NCBI GenBank assembly: GCA_900155415.1 | Contig: LT700187.1 | Coordinates: 682,001 to 746,000, forward strand | Length of the DNA stretch: 64,000 nt | Source of the DNA: Christensenella massiliensis | GTDB taxonomy: Bacteria > Bacillota > Clostridia > Christensenellales > Christensenellaceae | Direction: 5' to 3' | Part shown: positions 15,328 to 23,468 of the stretch, piece by piece | Position numbering within the stretch: position 1 is the stretch's first letter | Layout: every line of letters starts with the position of its first letter | The notes under the pieces: generated by a model | Database searches by the model: none | Seen by the model: the letters and a program-made list of their open reading frames with translations, nothing else | Told to the model about the DNA's origin: nothing | Program-made: the position numbers and the translations under genes

Positions 15328-15801
15328 ATGGCGATCGATAAAGTAAAAGAATATTTCAAAGCATTCGGACGGGACGGCGACGTCCTTGAATTTCCCACCT
15401 CCAGCGCAACGGTGGAGCTTGCCGCTCAGGCGCTTGGCACGGAGCCCGCACGTATTGCGAAAACGCTTTCTTTCCGCGTCGGCGAAGACTGTGTGCTCGT
15501 CGTATGCGCAGGAGACGCAAAAATCGATAATCCCAAATACCGCGCGCAGTTCGCGTGCAAGGCGCGCATGCTTTCCGCAGGCGAGGTGGAAAGCATGACG
15601 GGGCACGCCGTCGGCGGCGTATGCCCGTTTGCCAATCCCGAGGGTGTCCGCGCCTATCTCGACGTTTCCCTGAAACGGTTCGGCACTGTGTTTCCGGCCT
15701 GCGGGAGCGGAAATTCCGCCATCGAGCTCACGCCGGACGAGCTGTTCCGGTATGCGGGCGCCGCGGAATGGGTGGACGTATGCAAGGGATGGCAGGAATG
15801 A
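15328..15801 (+). CDS. YbaK/EbsC-family aminoacyl-tRNA deacylase-like protein
   Basis: A 157-residue single-domain protein of the YbaK/ProXp superfamily: SSATVELAAQALG near the N-terminus, the AKTLSFRVG strand, the conserved Lys in the AGDAKIDN region, and VGGVCPFANPEG with the GGV-PF motif. Members hydrolyse mischarged aminoacyl-tRNAs. It is one of three relatives within 4.5 kb (also 18790-19239 and 19264-19743). Its stop overlaps the start of the acetyltransferase gene (ATGA). Confidence 0.85.
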   Translation: MAIDKVKEYFKAFGRDGDVLEFPTSSATVELAAQALGTEPARIAKTLSFRVGEDCVLVVCAGDAKIDNPKYRAQFACKARMLSAGEVESMTGHAVGGVCPFANPEGVRAYLDVSLKRFGTVFPACGSGNSAIELTPDELFRYAGAAEWVDVCKGWQE

Positions 15802-16316
15802 TCCTCGAAACAAAGCGTCTTGTTTTGCGCGAAATGACGCAGGACGATTTCCCCGCCCTGTGCAGGACCCTGCAGGACGAAAAAGCGATGTATGCCTACG
15901 GGCACGCGTTCAGCGATGCGGAAGCGCAGGCTTGGCTCGACCGCCAGCTCGGCCGCTGCCGCCGCGACGGGTTCGGCCTGTGGGCCGTCATTTTAAAGAA
16001 AACAGGACGGTTCATCGGCCAGTGCGGCATCACATGGCAGGACGCGGGCGGCATACAGGTGCCGGAGATCGGTTATCTGCTCGAGCGCGCCTATTGGCAT
16101 CACGGCTATGCCACGGAGGCGGCCGTTGCCTGCCGGGACTACGCGTTCCATACCCTCGGCATGGAGCGCGTCTATTCCATCATTCGGGATACGAATATCC
16201 CGTCGCAGAACGTCGCCAAAAGAAACGGCATGTCGGTCTGCGGCTCACTCGTAAAGCACTACCACGGCATAGACATGCCGCATCTGATTTTCTGTGTTTC
16301 TAAAAAGGAGGCCTAA
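15798..16316 (+). CDS. GNAT acetyltransferase (RimJ/RimL type)
   Basis: A 172-residue protein beginning ILETKRLVLREMTQDDF, the signature of RimJ/RimL-like N-acetyltransferases. The acetyl-CoA region (EIGYLLERAYWHHGYATEA) is followed by the NIPSQNVAKRNGM helix. The start at 15798 overlaps the YbaK stop, and the ORF further upstream in this frame is non-coding. The substrate cannot be told from sequence. Two bases separate its stop from the next gene, so the three small genes form one operon. Confidence 0.88.
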   Translation: MILETKRLVLREMTQDDFPALCRTLQDEKAMYAYGHAFSDAEAQAWLDRQLGRCRRDGFGLWAVILKKTGRFIGQCGITWQDAGGIQVPEIGYLLERAYWHHGYATEAAVACRDYAFHTLGMERVYSIIRDTNIPSQNVAKRNGMSVCGSLVKHYHGIDMPHLIFCVSKKEA

Positions 16317-16318
16317 AT

Positions 16319-16681
16319 ATGCTGCTTATTTGTTATCCGAAATGTACCACCTGCAAAAAGGCGGAGGCGTGGCTCCGTGAACACGGTATCTCCTACGATT
16401 ACCGCGACGTCAAAGTGCAGAACCCCTCCGAGGCGGAGCTGCGCGAATGGCACGCAAAAAGCGGATTGCCCTTAAAACGCTTTTTCAACACCAGCGGCCT
16501 GCTCTATAAAAGCATGGGCCTAAAGGAAAAGCTGCCGTCCATGCCGGAAGACGAGCAATTCGCGCTGCTCGCCACAGACGGCATGCTCGTAAAGCGCCCC
16601 ATTCTCATCGGGCCGCACGGCGTGCTTGTCGGCTTCCGCGAAAAAGAGTGGGAGGCGGCGCTTTCACGCTTCGCTTCGTAA
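16319..16681 (+). CDS. ArsC/Spx-family thioredoxin-fold protein
   Basis: A 120-residue protein with the active-site motif CTTC at residues 10-13, a KRFFNTSG segment and a C-terminal RPILI, as in the ArsC/Spx/YffB group. The spacing and CXXC resemble the arsenate reductase-like proteins of Firmicutes more than the RNA-polymerase-binding regulator Spx, but the two cannot be separated with certainty. There are no arsenic genes nearby. It is last in the operon with YbaK and GNAT. Confidence 0.8.
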   Translation: MLLICYPKCTTCKKAEAWLREHGISYDYRDVKVQNPSEAELREWHAKSGLPLKRFFNTSGLLYKSMGLKEKLPSMPEDEQFALLATDGMLVKRPILIGPHGVLVGFREKEWEAALSRFAS

Positions 16682-16713
16682 GCTTCCGGTCTTTTATGCC
16701 ATATACTACCGTA

Positions 16714-16848
16714 CTATAAGCTGCGGTATTCTTTTTCGACCGTTTTTATCCGGCTCTCCAGATACCGAATGACCTCTTCCGCTTTTTCGGTCAGTTTCAC
16801 TTCCCGTTCGGAAAGTCCAATAATACTTCTCGTGCATGCTTCTTCCAT
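16714..16848 (-). pseudogene. Short charged ORF, possible regulator C-terminus
   Basis: The minus strand is open for about 70 codons ending at 16714. The only ATG (16848) leaves 44 codons and has no ribosome binding site. The peptide (GLSEREVKLTEKAEEVIR and a final KTVEKEYRSL) reads like the terminal helix of a MarR-type regulator. It lies right after the MATE gene, which already has a MarR gene. Best taken as a leftover; a small true gene is possible. Confidence 0.25.
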
Positions 16849-16922
16849 AGAAGCGTTTGTTTTCTCCAAATTTCCAAGAAACAGAATGGTTTCCTGTCTT
16901 ACTTTCCTATCGCAAACCGCTC

Positions 16923-18239
16923 TTATTCCAAATATTTTTTGTCTGTTCGCTCATCCCTGCGCTGTTTTACCAAGAAAGCAATACTCAGCCCCATCGCAGC
17001 CGCCTGCGAGATAGGAACGGCGGCCCATGTGCCATAAATTCCAAGCAGGCCCGGCAGGAACAGTAAAAGCAGGAACAAGCATACCGGTTCTCCATAAATC
17101 AGCAGATATGCCCATGCGTTTTTGCACGTTGCGTAGCAATAAGCCGTCGTTATCCTCGATACGGCGGCAAACACGTAGCCCGCCAGAAAAACCGGTAAGA
17201 TCTGCGCCACATTTTGTACGACCTGTTCGGATGCGCCGAACAGCGCCGCCATCTGTTCCCGCACGAAAAACAGCACCGTCATGCTGCACACCGCAACGAG
17301 CAGCGCGAACCGGTAAGCCGTTCCCAAGACCGCTTTCGTCTTTTTCAGCTTTCCCTGCCCATAGGACAGGCTCAAAAGCGGCTGGCTGCCGTCGCTCACG
17401 CCCTGAAGAAGCAGAAGAACAACACAGGAGATATAGCTCACTGTCGCATAGCAGGTGACTGCCGGGTCGCCCCCCACCGCCGCCGCGCTTCTGTTCACGA
17501 GGATCAGCGTAAGGTTTGGTGAAAAGGTCAGCCCAAACGGGGAAAGCCCTACCGCAAGGATCGTCTTTAATTTCGATAGGCCTGCCCGTCCGAATTGGAA
17601 CAGCGGCTTCTGCCGCTTCACAAGGAAGAATACCATGCAGGCCAAAAAAGTCATAGCCTGCCCGATCGCTGTCGCGACGGCGGCGCCCATCATTCCCCAC
17701 GGAAATACCCATACGAACAGATAGTCCAGCAGGATATTCGTAAGGAACCCGACGATCATCGCAGCCATGGCAAAGGTCGCGCTTCCCATATTCCGAATAA
17801 ACGGCACGAGCCCCGTTCCAAGGATCTGGAACACAGCGCCGTAAGAGATATATAAAATATATTCCCTTGCCAAAGACAAAATCTCGCCGGAAGCGCCTAA
17901 AAAATGCAGCGCAGAGGGCGCCGCCAGTAAAAACACCGCCGTAAGCAGCGCGCCGGAAAGGAGCAAGGCAAAAAACGCCGTTCCGAAATAACGCCGTGCG
18001 CGCAGTTCATTCCCTTCTCCCTTGCTGATCGCATACTGGATCGCGCCGCCCATGCCGATCCCCGTTCCGACTGCCTGCAAGAATGCCGTCAGCGGAAACG
18101 CGATATTGATCGCAGCAAGCGCGCTGTCGCCCAGCGCATTTCCCACAAAAAATCCGTCTGCGATTGCGTATACGCCTGAAAGCGCAAATGCAAGCATCGA
18201 CGGGATCACATACCGGAAAAACTCCCTGCGTGCGTTCAT
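16923..18239 (-). CDS. MATE-family efflux transporter
   Basis: A 438-residue polytopic membrane protein with twelve predicted helices and the MATE core (IPSMLAFALSGVYAIADGFF at the N-terminus, YAISKGEGNE loop, duplicated halves). It exports drugs or metabolites using a Na+ or H+ gradient. The ATG at 18239 lies one base after the MarR stop with GGAGGTGG as RBS, so the regulator and pump are cotranscribed. The substrate is unknown. Confidence 0.9.
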   Translation of the reverse strand: MNARREFFRYVIPSMLAFALSGVYAIADGFFVGNALGDSALAAINIAFPLTAFLQAVGTGIGMGGAIQYAISKGEGNELRARRYFGTAFFALLLSGALLTAVFLLAAPSALHFLGASGEILSLAREYILYISYGAVFQILGTGLVPFIRNMGSATFAMAAMIVGFLTNILLDYLFVWVFPWGMMGAAVATAIGQAMTFLACMVFFLVKRQKPLFQFGRAGLSKLKTILAVGLSPFGLTFSPNLTLILVNRSAAAVGGDPAVTCYATVSYISCVVLLLLQGVSDGSQPLLSLSYGQGKLKKTKAVLGTAYRFALLVAVCSMTVLFFVREQMAALFGASEQVVQNVAQILPVFLAGYVFAAVSRITTAYCYATCKNAWAYLLIYGEPVCLFLLLLFLPGLLGIYGTWAAVPISQAAAMGLSIAFLVKQRRDERTDKKYLE

Positions 18240-18240
18240 T

Positions 18241-18669
18241 TTATTCCACCTCCCGAAGCAGTCTGTTGTAAAACGCCATGTTTTCCATGAGCGCCTCCGC
18301 ACGCTCTCTTCCCATTCGCTCTAAAACGGAATATTCATGCGCATACAGCTCATTTACGATTTGCCCTACGTATGCGCGCCCCTCCGCAGTAAGCAGGACC
18401 GCCTTGTTCCTCCTGTCCTCCTGCAGCGTCTCTAAAACTACCGTGCCACGCTCCATCAAGCCCTTCACGATCGTGTTTACCGTCTGCTTTGGCAGCTGCC
18501 ACTGCTCACATATTTTCTTTTGAGTACATTCGCCCCTTTCGGAAAGCGACAGGAAAACAAACAGTTCACAGTAAGACAGGCCGCGCCGCTTTGCCCATGC
18601 CTCATAAATCGCATTCGTCTCCCGCCAAAGCACATCATACAGTCGGTGCTGTTTTTTGACCCACTCCAT
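18241..18669 (-). CDS. MarR-family regulator
   Basis: A 142-residue winged-helix protein (LSYCELFVFLSLSERGECTQ, HTH at KQTVNTIVKGLMERG, wing with EDRRNKAVLLTAEGR). It probably represses its own operon including the MATE pump. The ATG at 18669 is chosen over TTG 18681 because GGAGGA fits it. A dyad directly upstream (TTGGTC and GACTAA) is its likely operator. Confidence 0.9.
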   Translation of the reverse strand: MEWVKKQHRLYDVLWRETNAIYEAWAKRRGLSYCELFVFLSLSERGECTQKKICEQWQLPKQTVNTIVKGLMERGTVVLETLQEDRRNKAVLLTAEGRAYVGQIVNELYAHEYSVLERMGRERAEALMENMAFYNRLLREVE

Positions 18670-18681
18670 ACGCTCCTCCAA

Positions 18682-18730
18682 TTAGTCCGTTTTCAGACCA
18701 ATTTTAGCATAGCGCCTTTTTTTCTGTCAA
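18682..18730 (-). promoter_or_regulatory. MarR/MATE promoter and operator
   Basis: Minus strand TTGACA (18725-18730), 18-base spacer, TAAAAT (18701-18706). The inverted repeat TTGGTC...GACTAA (18682-18701) covers the start region, fitting autorepression. Confidence 0.65.
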
Positions 18731-18741
18731 GACCGAGGCAT

Positions 18742-18769
18742 AAAAAAAACGGCCCTCCTACGGAGTCCG
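18742..18769 (-). terminator. Terminator after the YbaK-like pair
   Basis: Minus strand CGGACTCC, loop GTA, GGAGGGCCG then TTTTTTTT; the stem has one small internal loop. It lies 20 bases after the stop of the gene at 18790. Confidence 0.65.
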
Positions 18770-18789
18770 CTCTTCCTCTTTTTTCCTCT

Positions 18790-19239
18790 TTATTCGATGA
18801 ACGCCAGCATCTCACTTAAGCGTATCACATCCTCCGGACGCAGCTTCACCGTATAGCGCGGATCGCCTGTGCTTCCATAGATATAGTCGTGGATAGTAAG
18901 CCCTTTGTCGAACAGGATCGGAAGACCGTGTCCAATGAGGGGCATAAAGCCCGCGTCATAGCCCGTCGCCTGCCGGACGAGCTTCGGGTCCGCCATCCCT
19001 TTCACCTTATATCCGAGCACATAGTTGATGGATTCCGTATCCATTTTGTCCCGCTCCGCATTTACAATCATTGCGGCAAGCCCCCGCTCCGTATGGATCA
19101 CATAAACGGCGGCTACAAGCTCCGCATCAAAATAATTTACCGCGTCCTTTGCATTTTTCAGCGGTTCGTCATGCTCCTTCAGCTCAAAAACAGCCTTGCT
19201 CTTGTTCAAATATTCCTGCAATTGCCTTACATTCATCAT
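18790..19239 (-). CDS. YbaK-like protein (second of three)
   Basis: A 149-residue protein of the YbaK/aminoacyl-tRNA deacylase fold: an N-terminal helical EYLNKSKAVFELKEHDEP, VAAVYVIHTERGLAAMIV strands and a late GFMPLIGHGLPILFD that replaces the usual GG-SPF loop. The divergent loop suggests a changed substrate. The gene follows another YbaK-family gene by 24 bases on the same strand. Confidence 0.7.
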   Translation of the reverse strand: MMNVRQLQEYLNKSKAVFELKEHDEPLKNAKDAVNYFDAELVAAVYVIHTERGLAAMIVNAERDKMDTESINYVLGYKVKGMADPKLVRQATGYDAGFMPLIGHGLPILFDKGLTIHDYIYGSTGDPRYTVKLRPEDVIRLSEMLAFIE

Positions 19240-19263
19240 GTCTGCATTCCTTTTGTCAAACGG

Positions 19264-19743
19264 TCATTCCCGTACCAGCTCAGCCGTCTGTGCCTGCGCC
19301 GCAGCGATCAGGTCCTTTGGCGCGAGCTCGATCTGCCAGCCAATCCTGCCCGCGCTCACAAGCATCTCCGCAAGCGCCTCGCAGGAACAGTCAACGACTG
19401 TGCCATACGCTTTTTTCATTCCAATGGGCGAACACCCCCCGCGGATATATCCCGTAACCTTATTGATGTCTTTCACCGGGATCATTTCCACATTCTTCTC
19501 TCCAACGGCGCGCGCCGCTTTTTTCAAATCAAGCTCCCGTTCCACCGGGATCACAAACACAAAATACTGCCGGTCCGCGCCCTGCGTCACCAGCGTTTTA
19601 TAGACCCGCTCCGGCGCGATCCCCAGTTTTTTCGCAACGGTCACGCCGTCTACAGGCCCGTCTCCCGCTTCATAGGAATGCGTTTTATACGGAATTCCCG
19701 CGCGGTCCAATATCCGCATTGCGTTTGTCTTTCCATTGCCCAT
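19264..19743 (-). CDS. ybaK: Cys-tRNA(Pro)/Cys-tRNA(Cys) deacylase
   Basis: A 159-residue protein with close YbaK features: NAMRILDRAGIPYKTHSYE at the N-terminus, the VYKTLVTQG strand, VIPVERELDLKKAARAVG and the active-site loop GYIRGGCSPIGMKK. It hydrolyses cysteine or other small residues misattached to tRNA-Pro. GGAGG precedes its start. This is the clearest family member of the three in the window. Confidence 0.88.
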   Translation of the reverse strand: MGNGKTNAMRILDRAGIPYKTHSYEAGDGPVDGVTVAKKLGIAPERVYKTLVTQGADRQYFVFVIPVERELDLKKAARAVGEKNVEMIPVKDINKVTGYIRGGCSPIGMKKAYGTVVDCSCEALAEMLVSAGRIGWQIELAPKDLIAAAQAQTAELVRE

Positions 19744-19807
19744 AAAAGCCTCCTTTCTTATTATAGCGGGCCGTTCCGTTTTTGCAATAGAAATACGGCG
19801 CGCCCAG

Positions 19808-19857
19808 CAATCAAAAACCGCCTGCCCGTAATTTTGCGTGCAGACGGTTTTTGATTG
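19808..19857. repeat. Long hairpin beside ybaK
   Basis: CAATCAAAAACCG and its perfect complement CGGTTTTTGATTG flank a loop that contains a further CTGC/GCAG pairing. It may be a terminator for the minus-strand peptidase gene ending at 20126. The stretch 19860-20125 shows no supported gene. Confidence 0.5.
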
Positions 19858-20125
19858 CCGGCAGTTTATCTTGATGCTTTATGCTGTACGGCATGATCCG
19901 CCCTTCCCGCAGCCCGATGTACGTTAGGCGGTGCCTTGTCTATCTTCTTTCTGCCTTTTTCCATCGCTTTCCTATAAAGCGTCTCTCACATGATATCGAA
20001 AAACCGGTAAGCTGCAGCGATACGCGGTTCGTGACGTTCGATTATCCGTGGCCCGCCGGTTCTTCTTACTGTAAAGATACACTTCTTTTCCGGCCGGAAA
20101 CATGAAAAAGCCGCCTCAGGACATA

Positions 20126-21916
20126 TCAAGCCGCATCCATGAGCGGACTCCCCGCCCCGTCTTCCGATAAATAGGTCCGAAACAGCTCTGCCATACGCTG
20201 TATCTCTCCTTCGTCGAACGGGCTTGCAAGTCCTGCCGCTTTCACATTTTCTATAAAATCTGTACTTTCTTCCCGCCGGACGAGCGCTTCATAGATGTCT
20301 ACCGCTTTCTGCTCGTCTGTCACGGATATCTCCCACAGCTGTACGGCGATATCCGCCGACGTCGCGTAGGCAAACGTATAATAAGGAGATTCATAGATAT
20401 GCGGTACGGATACCCAGTCATACCGGTACAGGTCCTCATAAAAAATATCGGTAAGTCCGAACCGCTCTGCCTGCCGCGCTGCGATATCCTCGACCGCCGC
20501 AGGCGTGACCTCCTCCTCCGCGAGGGAATAGACCTCCTGTTCTACCGCCGTATAATAGGTCTGCTGGACAAATGCGTTCAGCTTGTCTGCCAGCGCGTTG
20601 TAACGCAGCTCATATCCCGTCTCTTCTCCAAAATATTCGTCATAGTGGTTCGACACGAAAAGCTCCAGTCCTTGGGAATAGATCTCCGAGACGTCCGTCG
20701 CCTCTGCAATCGTTCCCATCTCCAGATAATTGTTGAAATGTCCGAATTCATGGATCAGTGTTCCCCGGCTGTATTCATCTCCGGTATACGACATCAGCAC
20801 GAACGGCGAACGGTAGCTTTCCAAATAGGTCGTATATGCCCCCGCGGTCTTTCCCCTCCGCGGCTCCCAGTCGATAAGGCCATATTCCCGCATAAGCCGG
20901 AAATTCTCCCCAAGGGCTTCGTCTATGCCGTAAAGCGTCTCCTGCACAAAATCAGCCCACGGCTCATACTCCGCCTCCGCATCGGTCAGGTAGCCGAATG
21001 TTTCCTCATAGACCGGAACCAAATGCTCCACGATCTCGTCCGTCATATCCGCCATCATTTCAGGCGTATAGTCGGCATGGTTCTGCGCGAACACCATCTC
21101 CGTATAGCTTTCAAACCCAAGCGCCCCTGCAAGCTGCATCCGCGTTCGGACGAGCTCCGTATAGATCTCCTCCAAACCGGGCGCGCACGCCTCGTGCCAC
21201 GCGGCGAGCGCCGCGTAATATTCATCCAGATCCTCTATCATGCCGATATCGTCATAGGAAAGCTCCTGCCCGTTCCACAGCACCGCAGCGGCCGCGCGTT
21301 CCTGCGCATATTCGGAAAGCAGCGCCGCTTCCCGTTCATAAAGCGCCTGCGCTCCCCCCGCATACCAGTCCTCGTCCCATGCGATATCATCAAAATATCC
21401 CGGCTGCCAGCTCTGCTCGATCTCTTCCCGGAACGGGGAATGATACAGCGCCACATAATAATCCTCATACGCCATATCGACCGCAGCAAAGCCCTGCGCA
21501 GTATACGCCTCTTCCTCCGTCCATTTTTCACTGGTAAGGTCCATCGTGCTCATGACCGAGGCAAGCGTCATCATCGTAGTATAATTCCGGTAGAGCGCTT
21601 CGCCTTCCTCGAATAAGGACTTCAGCTCCTGCGCATCCCCGCACGCATACACCGCGTCTGCCAGCTCATACAGCCGCGCAGCGTCCGCATCTGCATCCGG
21701 CCGTACATACTCGATTTCGGAAAAAGGCACGGCCTCCGTCTCCTGCGGATCAAGCGATGGGAACGGCTGCGGAGAAAAAGACGCCGTTTCCTGTGCGCTC
21801 CGCATTTCATCCCGCAGCTCCAGAATGGCTGTACGCGCAAGACTGCAGCCGCTTACAAGCGCCGCCAAAAGCAGGACTGCAGCCGCAAGGGCCGTGATAC
21901 GCAACCGTTTTTTCAT
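20126..21916 (-). CDS. M3-family zinc oligopeptidase, lipoprotein
   Basis: A 596-residue protein. The signal peptide ends in the lipobox VSGC (Cys near 24), so it is anchored outside the membrane. The zinc motif HEFGH lies in LIHEFGHFNN at about residue 395, followed by the downstream acidic segment that supplies the third ligand in M3 (thimet/PepF) peptidases. Helix-rich throughout. M3 enzymes are usually cytosolic; the lipoprotein form may trim peptides at the cell surface. AGGAGGATATTCCT before the ATG; single-gene unit. Confidence 0.85.
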   Translation of the reverse strand: MKKRLRITALAAAVLLLAALVSGCSLARTAILELRDEMRSAQETASFSPQPFPSLDPQETEAVPFSEIEYVRPDADADAARLYELADAVYACGDAQELKSLFEEGEALYRNYTTMMTLASVMSTMDLTSEKWTEEEAYTAQGFAAVDMAYEDYYVALYHSPFREEIEQSWQPGYFDDIAWDEDWYAGGAQALYEREAALLSEYAQERAAAAVLWNGQELSYDDIGMIEDLDEYYAALAAWHEACAPGLEEIYTELVRTRMQLAGALGFESYTEMVFAQNHADYTPEMMADMTDEIVEHLVPVYEETFGYLTDAEAEYEPWADFVQETLYGIDEALGENFRLMREYGLIDWEPRRGKTAGAYTTYLESYRSPFVLMSYTGDEYSRGTLIHEFGHFNNYLEMGTIAEATDVSEIYSQGLELFVSNHYDEYFGEETGYELRYNALADKLNAFVQQTYYTAVEQEVYSLAEEEVTPAAVEDIAARQAERFGLTDIFYEDLYRYDWVSVPHIYESPYYTFAYATSADIAVQLWEISVTDEQKAVDIYEALVRREESTDFIENVKAAGLASPFDEGEIQRMAELFRTYLSEDGAGSPLMDAA

Positions 21917-21964
21917 AGGAATATCCTCCGTGCCTTTATTCTAACATAAATATCCACACGGTAA

Positions 21965-21994
21965 AACAAAAAAGGCCCTCTCCCGGCCTTTTTG
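21965..21994. terminator. Terminator of the NEW3-ABC-sigma operon
   Basis: ACAAAAAAGGCC, short loop and GGCCTTTTTGT immediately follow the stop of the anti-sigma-like gene; T runs exist on both strands. Confidence 0.8.
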
Positions 21995-22933
21995 TCATTC
22001 CCTTACGTTTACCTGCAAAACGGTTTGATTCGCCTCATACCGCAGAGCGATCCTTTCTTCGCCGGCGTGTCCCGCTGTGAATAAGATGTTCTCGCCCTCC
22101 GGCGTGTCCTCCGCTTTCTGGAAAAGCCCATCCTCCGGTATGATATCGGCTGTCTTTTCCGGCTGCGCGCCGATCAGCACAAGCCTGTCGCCCACCTTCA
22201 TATCCAAATGCTGCACAGGCAAAACGATCGTTCCGTTTCCCTCCATGGCATAGGGTACAAGATATAGGCTCGCTCCGCCGGCCTGTTCCCGGTCCTGCCG
22301 CACAACGACCATTCCATTCCAAAGTCCCACTTCCCCGCCGGGCACAAAATCCTGTACCCATGCGTCTGAGGCCTGCCCCGCGCTCAGCCGCACCAGTCTG
22401 TAATGCAGATAATCCTCGCCCTCGGCGCCGGAGGATATCAGGATCATCTTTTCTTCGGCCGTTCCCGGGAGATCCAATATCATAACGGGGTATGGCGTGT
22501 CGCTCTCTTCAAAAATACTGCTGTATACGATATGCTTTTTCTCCGCCTCGTCCTGCCAGAAAATGGCGGCAAGCGCCGGCGCGCCGTCTGTTCCCGTCGT
22601 TACGGGGTAATACCCCACCTGATAGACTCCGTCCGAGCCGCTCTCGAATATCACCGGCTGGCTGATCTGCCCGGTTTCCGCCGCACCCCTGTCCGAAAAA
22701 CCATGCGCAAACCATCCTGCGCCGAGTACGCATACCAGTACGGCGGCGGCACAGGCCGCGCCCAGCTTCCATAAACGCCCACGCCCTTTCCGGGGCGGCG
22801 CGTCCTTTTCCGCTCCTCCCTCAAGCCGCTTATGCACCATTTTGCGCAGGACCTCCGGGTCTGCATGCGAAAAAAACTCCTGCGCCTCGCCTTTGGCCTG
22901 TTTCAGATATTTATCCAGCTTTCCGTCATTCAT
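21995..22933 (-). CDS. Probable anti-sigma factor (membrane protein)
   Basis: A 312-residue protein: a cytoplasmic N-terminal helical region of about 50 residues, one membrane helix (about 53-75) and a 235-residue external beta-rich domain. It starts inside the end of the ECF sigma gene (8-base overlap), the usual place for the cognate anti-sigma factor. No classical zinc (ZAS) motif is visible in the N-terminus, so the call rests on topology and position. The outer domain may sense the envelope or the transported substrate. Confidence 0.65.
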   Translation of the reverse strand: MNDGKLDKYLKQAKGEAQEFFSHADPEVLRKMVHKRLEGGAEKDAPPRKGRGRLWKLGAACAAAVLVCVLGAGWFAHGFSDRGAAETGQISQPVIFESGSDGVYQVGYYPVTTGTDGAPALAAIFWQDEAEKKHIVYSSIFEESDTPYPVMILDLPGTAEEKMILISSGAEGEDYLHYRLVRLSAGQASDAWVQDFVPGGEVGLWNGMVVVRQDREQAGGASLYLVPYAMEGNGTIVLPVQHLDMKVGDRLVLIGAQPEKTADIIPEDGLFQKAEDTPEGENILFTAGHAGEERIALRYEANQTVLQVNVRE

Positions 22934-23465
22934 TCGCAAGGCCCTCCAATAGCCCGCGCAGCTTTTCCCTTGCCCTGCTGAGTCTCGTCCTTACGGCGTT
23001 TTCCCTGAGCCCGAGCACCTGCGCGATCCTGCCCGTGGTCATATCCTCAAAATAGAACAGCGCCACGACCGTCCGGTATTTTTCGGGAAGGTCCATCACC
23101 CGTGCAAATACCTCTCCGCCTTCCACCTCTTCAAAAAGGCGCGCGTCGTCATATCCGCTCCGTTCCCCCATATCCTTTAAGCACACCCTGCGCCGGTAAG
23201 CCGATTTCCGGTGGTCGCGGCACAGGTTCACCGCGATTTGGAATATCCACGTATAATAAGAGCTGTCTTTCCGGAAGCCGTCCATTTTTTGGTAAACGCG
23301 GCAAAAGGTATCCTGCATGATATCCTCAGCAAGATACCTGTCGCGCACATGGTAATATGCCAGCTTCATTACCTCCTGCCCATATCTCCGCATCAGGTAA
23401 TCAAGCGCTTCCTCCCGGCTGCTCCATTCCTGCTCCGGAACAGCCCTTGCCTCAGCCGTGTCCAT
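22926..23465 (-). CDS. ECF-type RNA polymerase sigma factor
   Basis: A 179-residue sigma-70 of the extracytoplasmic-function group. Region 2 contains RDRYLAEDIMQDTF and YTWIFQIAVNLCRDHRK; region 4 contains LPEKYRTVVALFYFEDM and the HTH ENAVRTRLSRAREKL. Only regions 2 and 4 are present. It lies 3 bases after an ABC-2 permease gene and overlaps its probable anti-sigma gene, so it is embedded in a transporter operon that it may itself transcribe. Confidence 0.93.
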   Translation of the reverse strand: MDTAEARAVPEQEWSSREEALDYLMRRYGQEVMKLAYYHVRDRYLAEDIMQDTFCRVYQKMDGFRKDSSYYTWIFQIAVNLCRDHRKSAYRRRVCLKDMGERSGYDDARLFEEVEGGEVFARVMDLPEKYRTVVALFYFEDMTTGRIAQVLGLRENAVRTRLSRAREKLRGLLEGLANE

Positions 23466-23468
23466 TCG

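Noticed and set aside
19881-20105. A 74-codon + strand ORF between ybaK and the M3 peptidase gene
   Set aside because: No ribosome binding site or promoter, no recognisable features, and it runs into the downstream end of a convergent gene.
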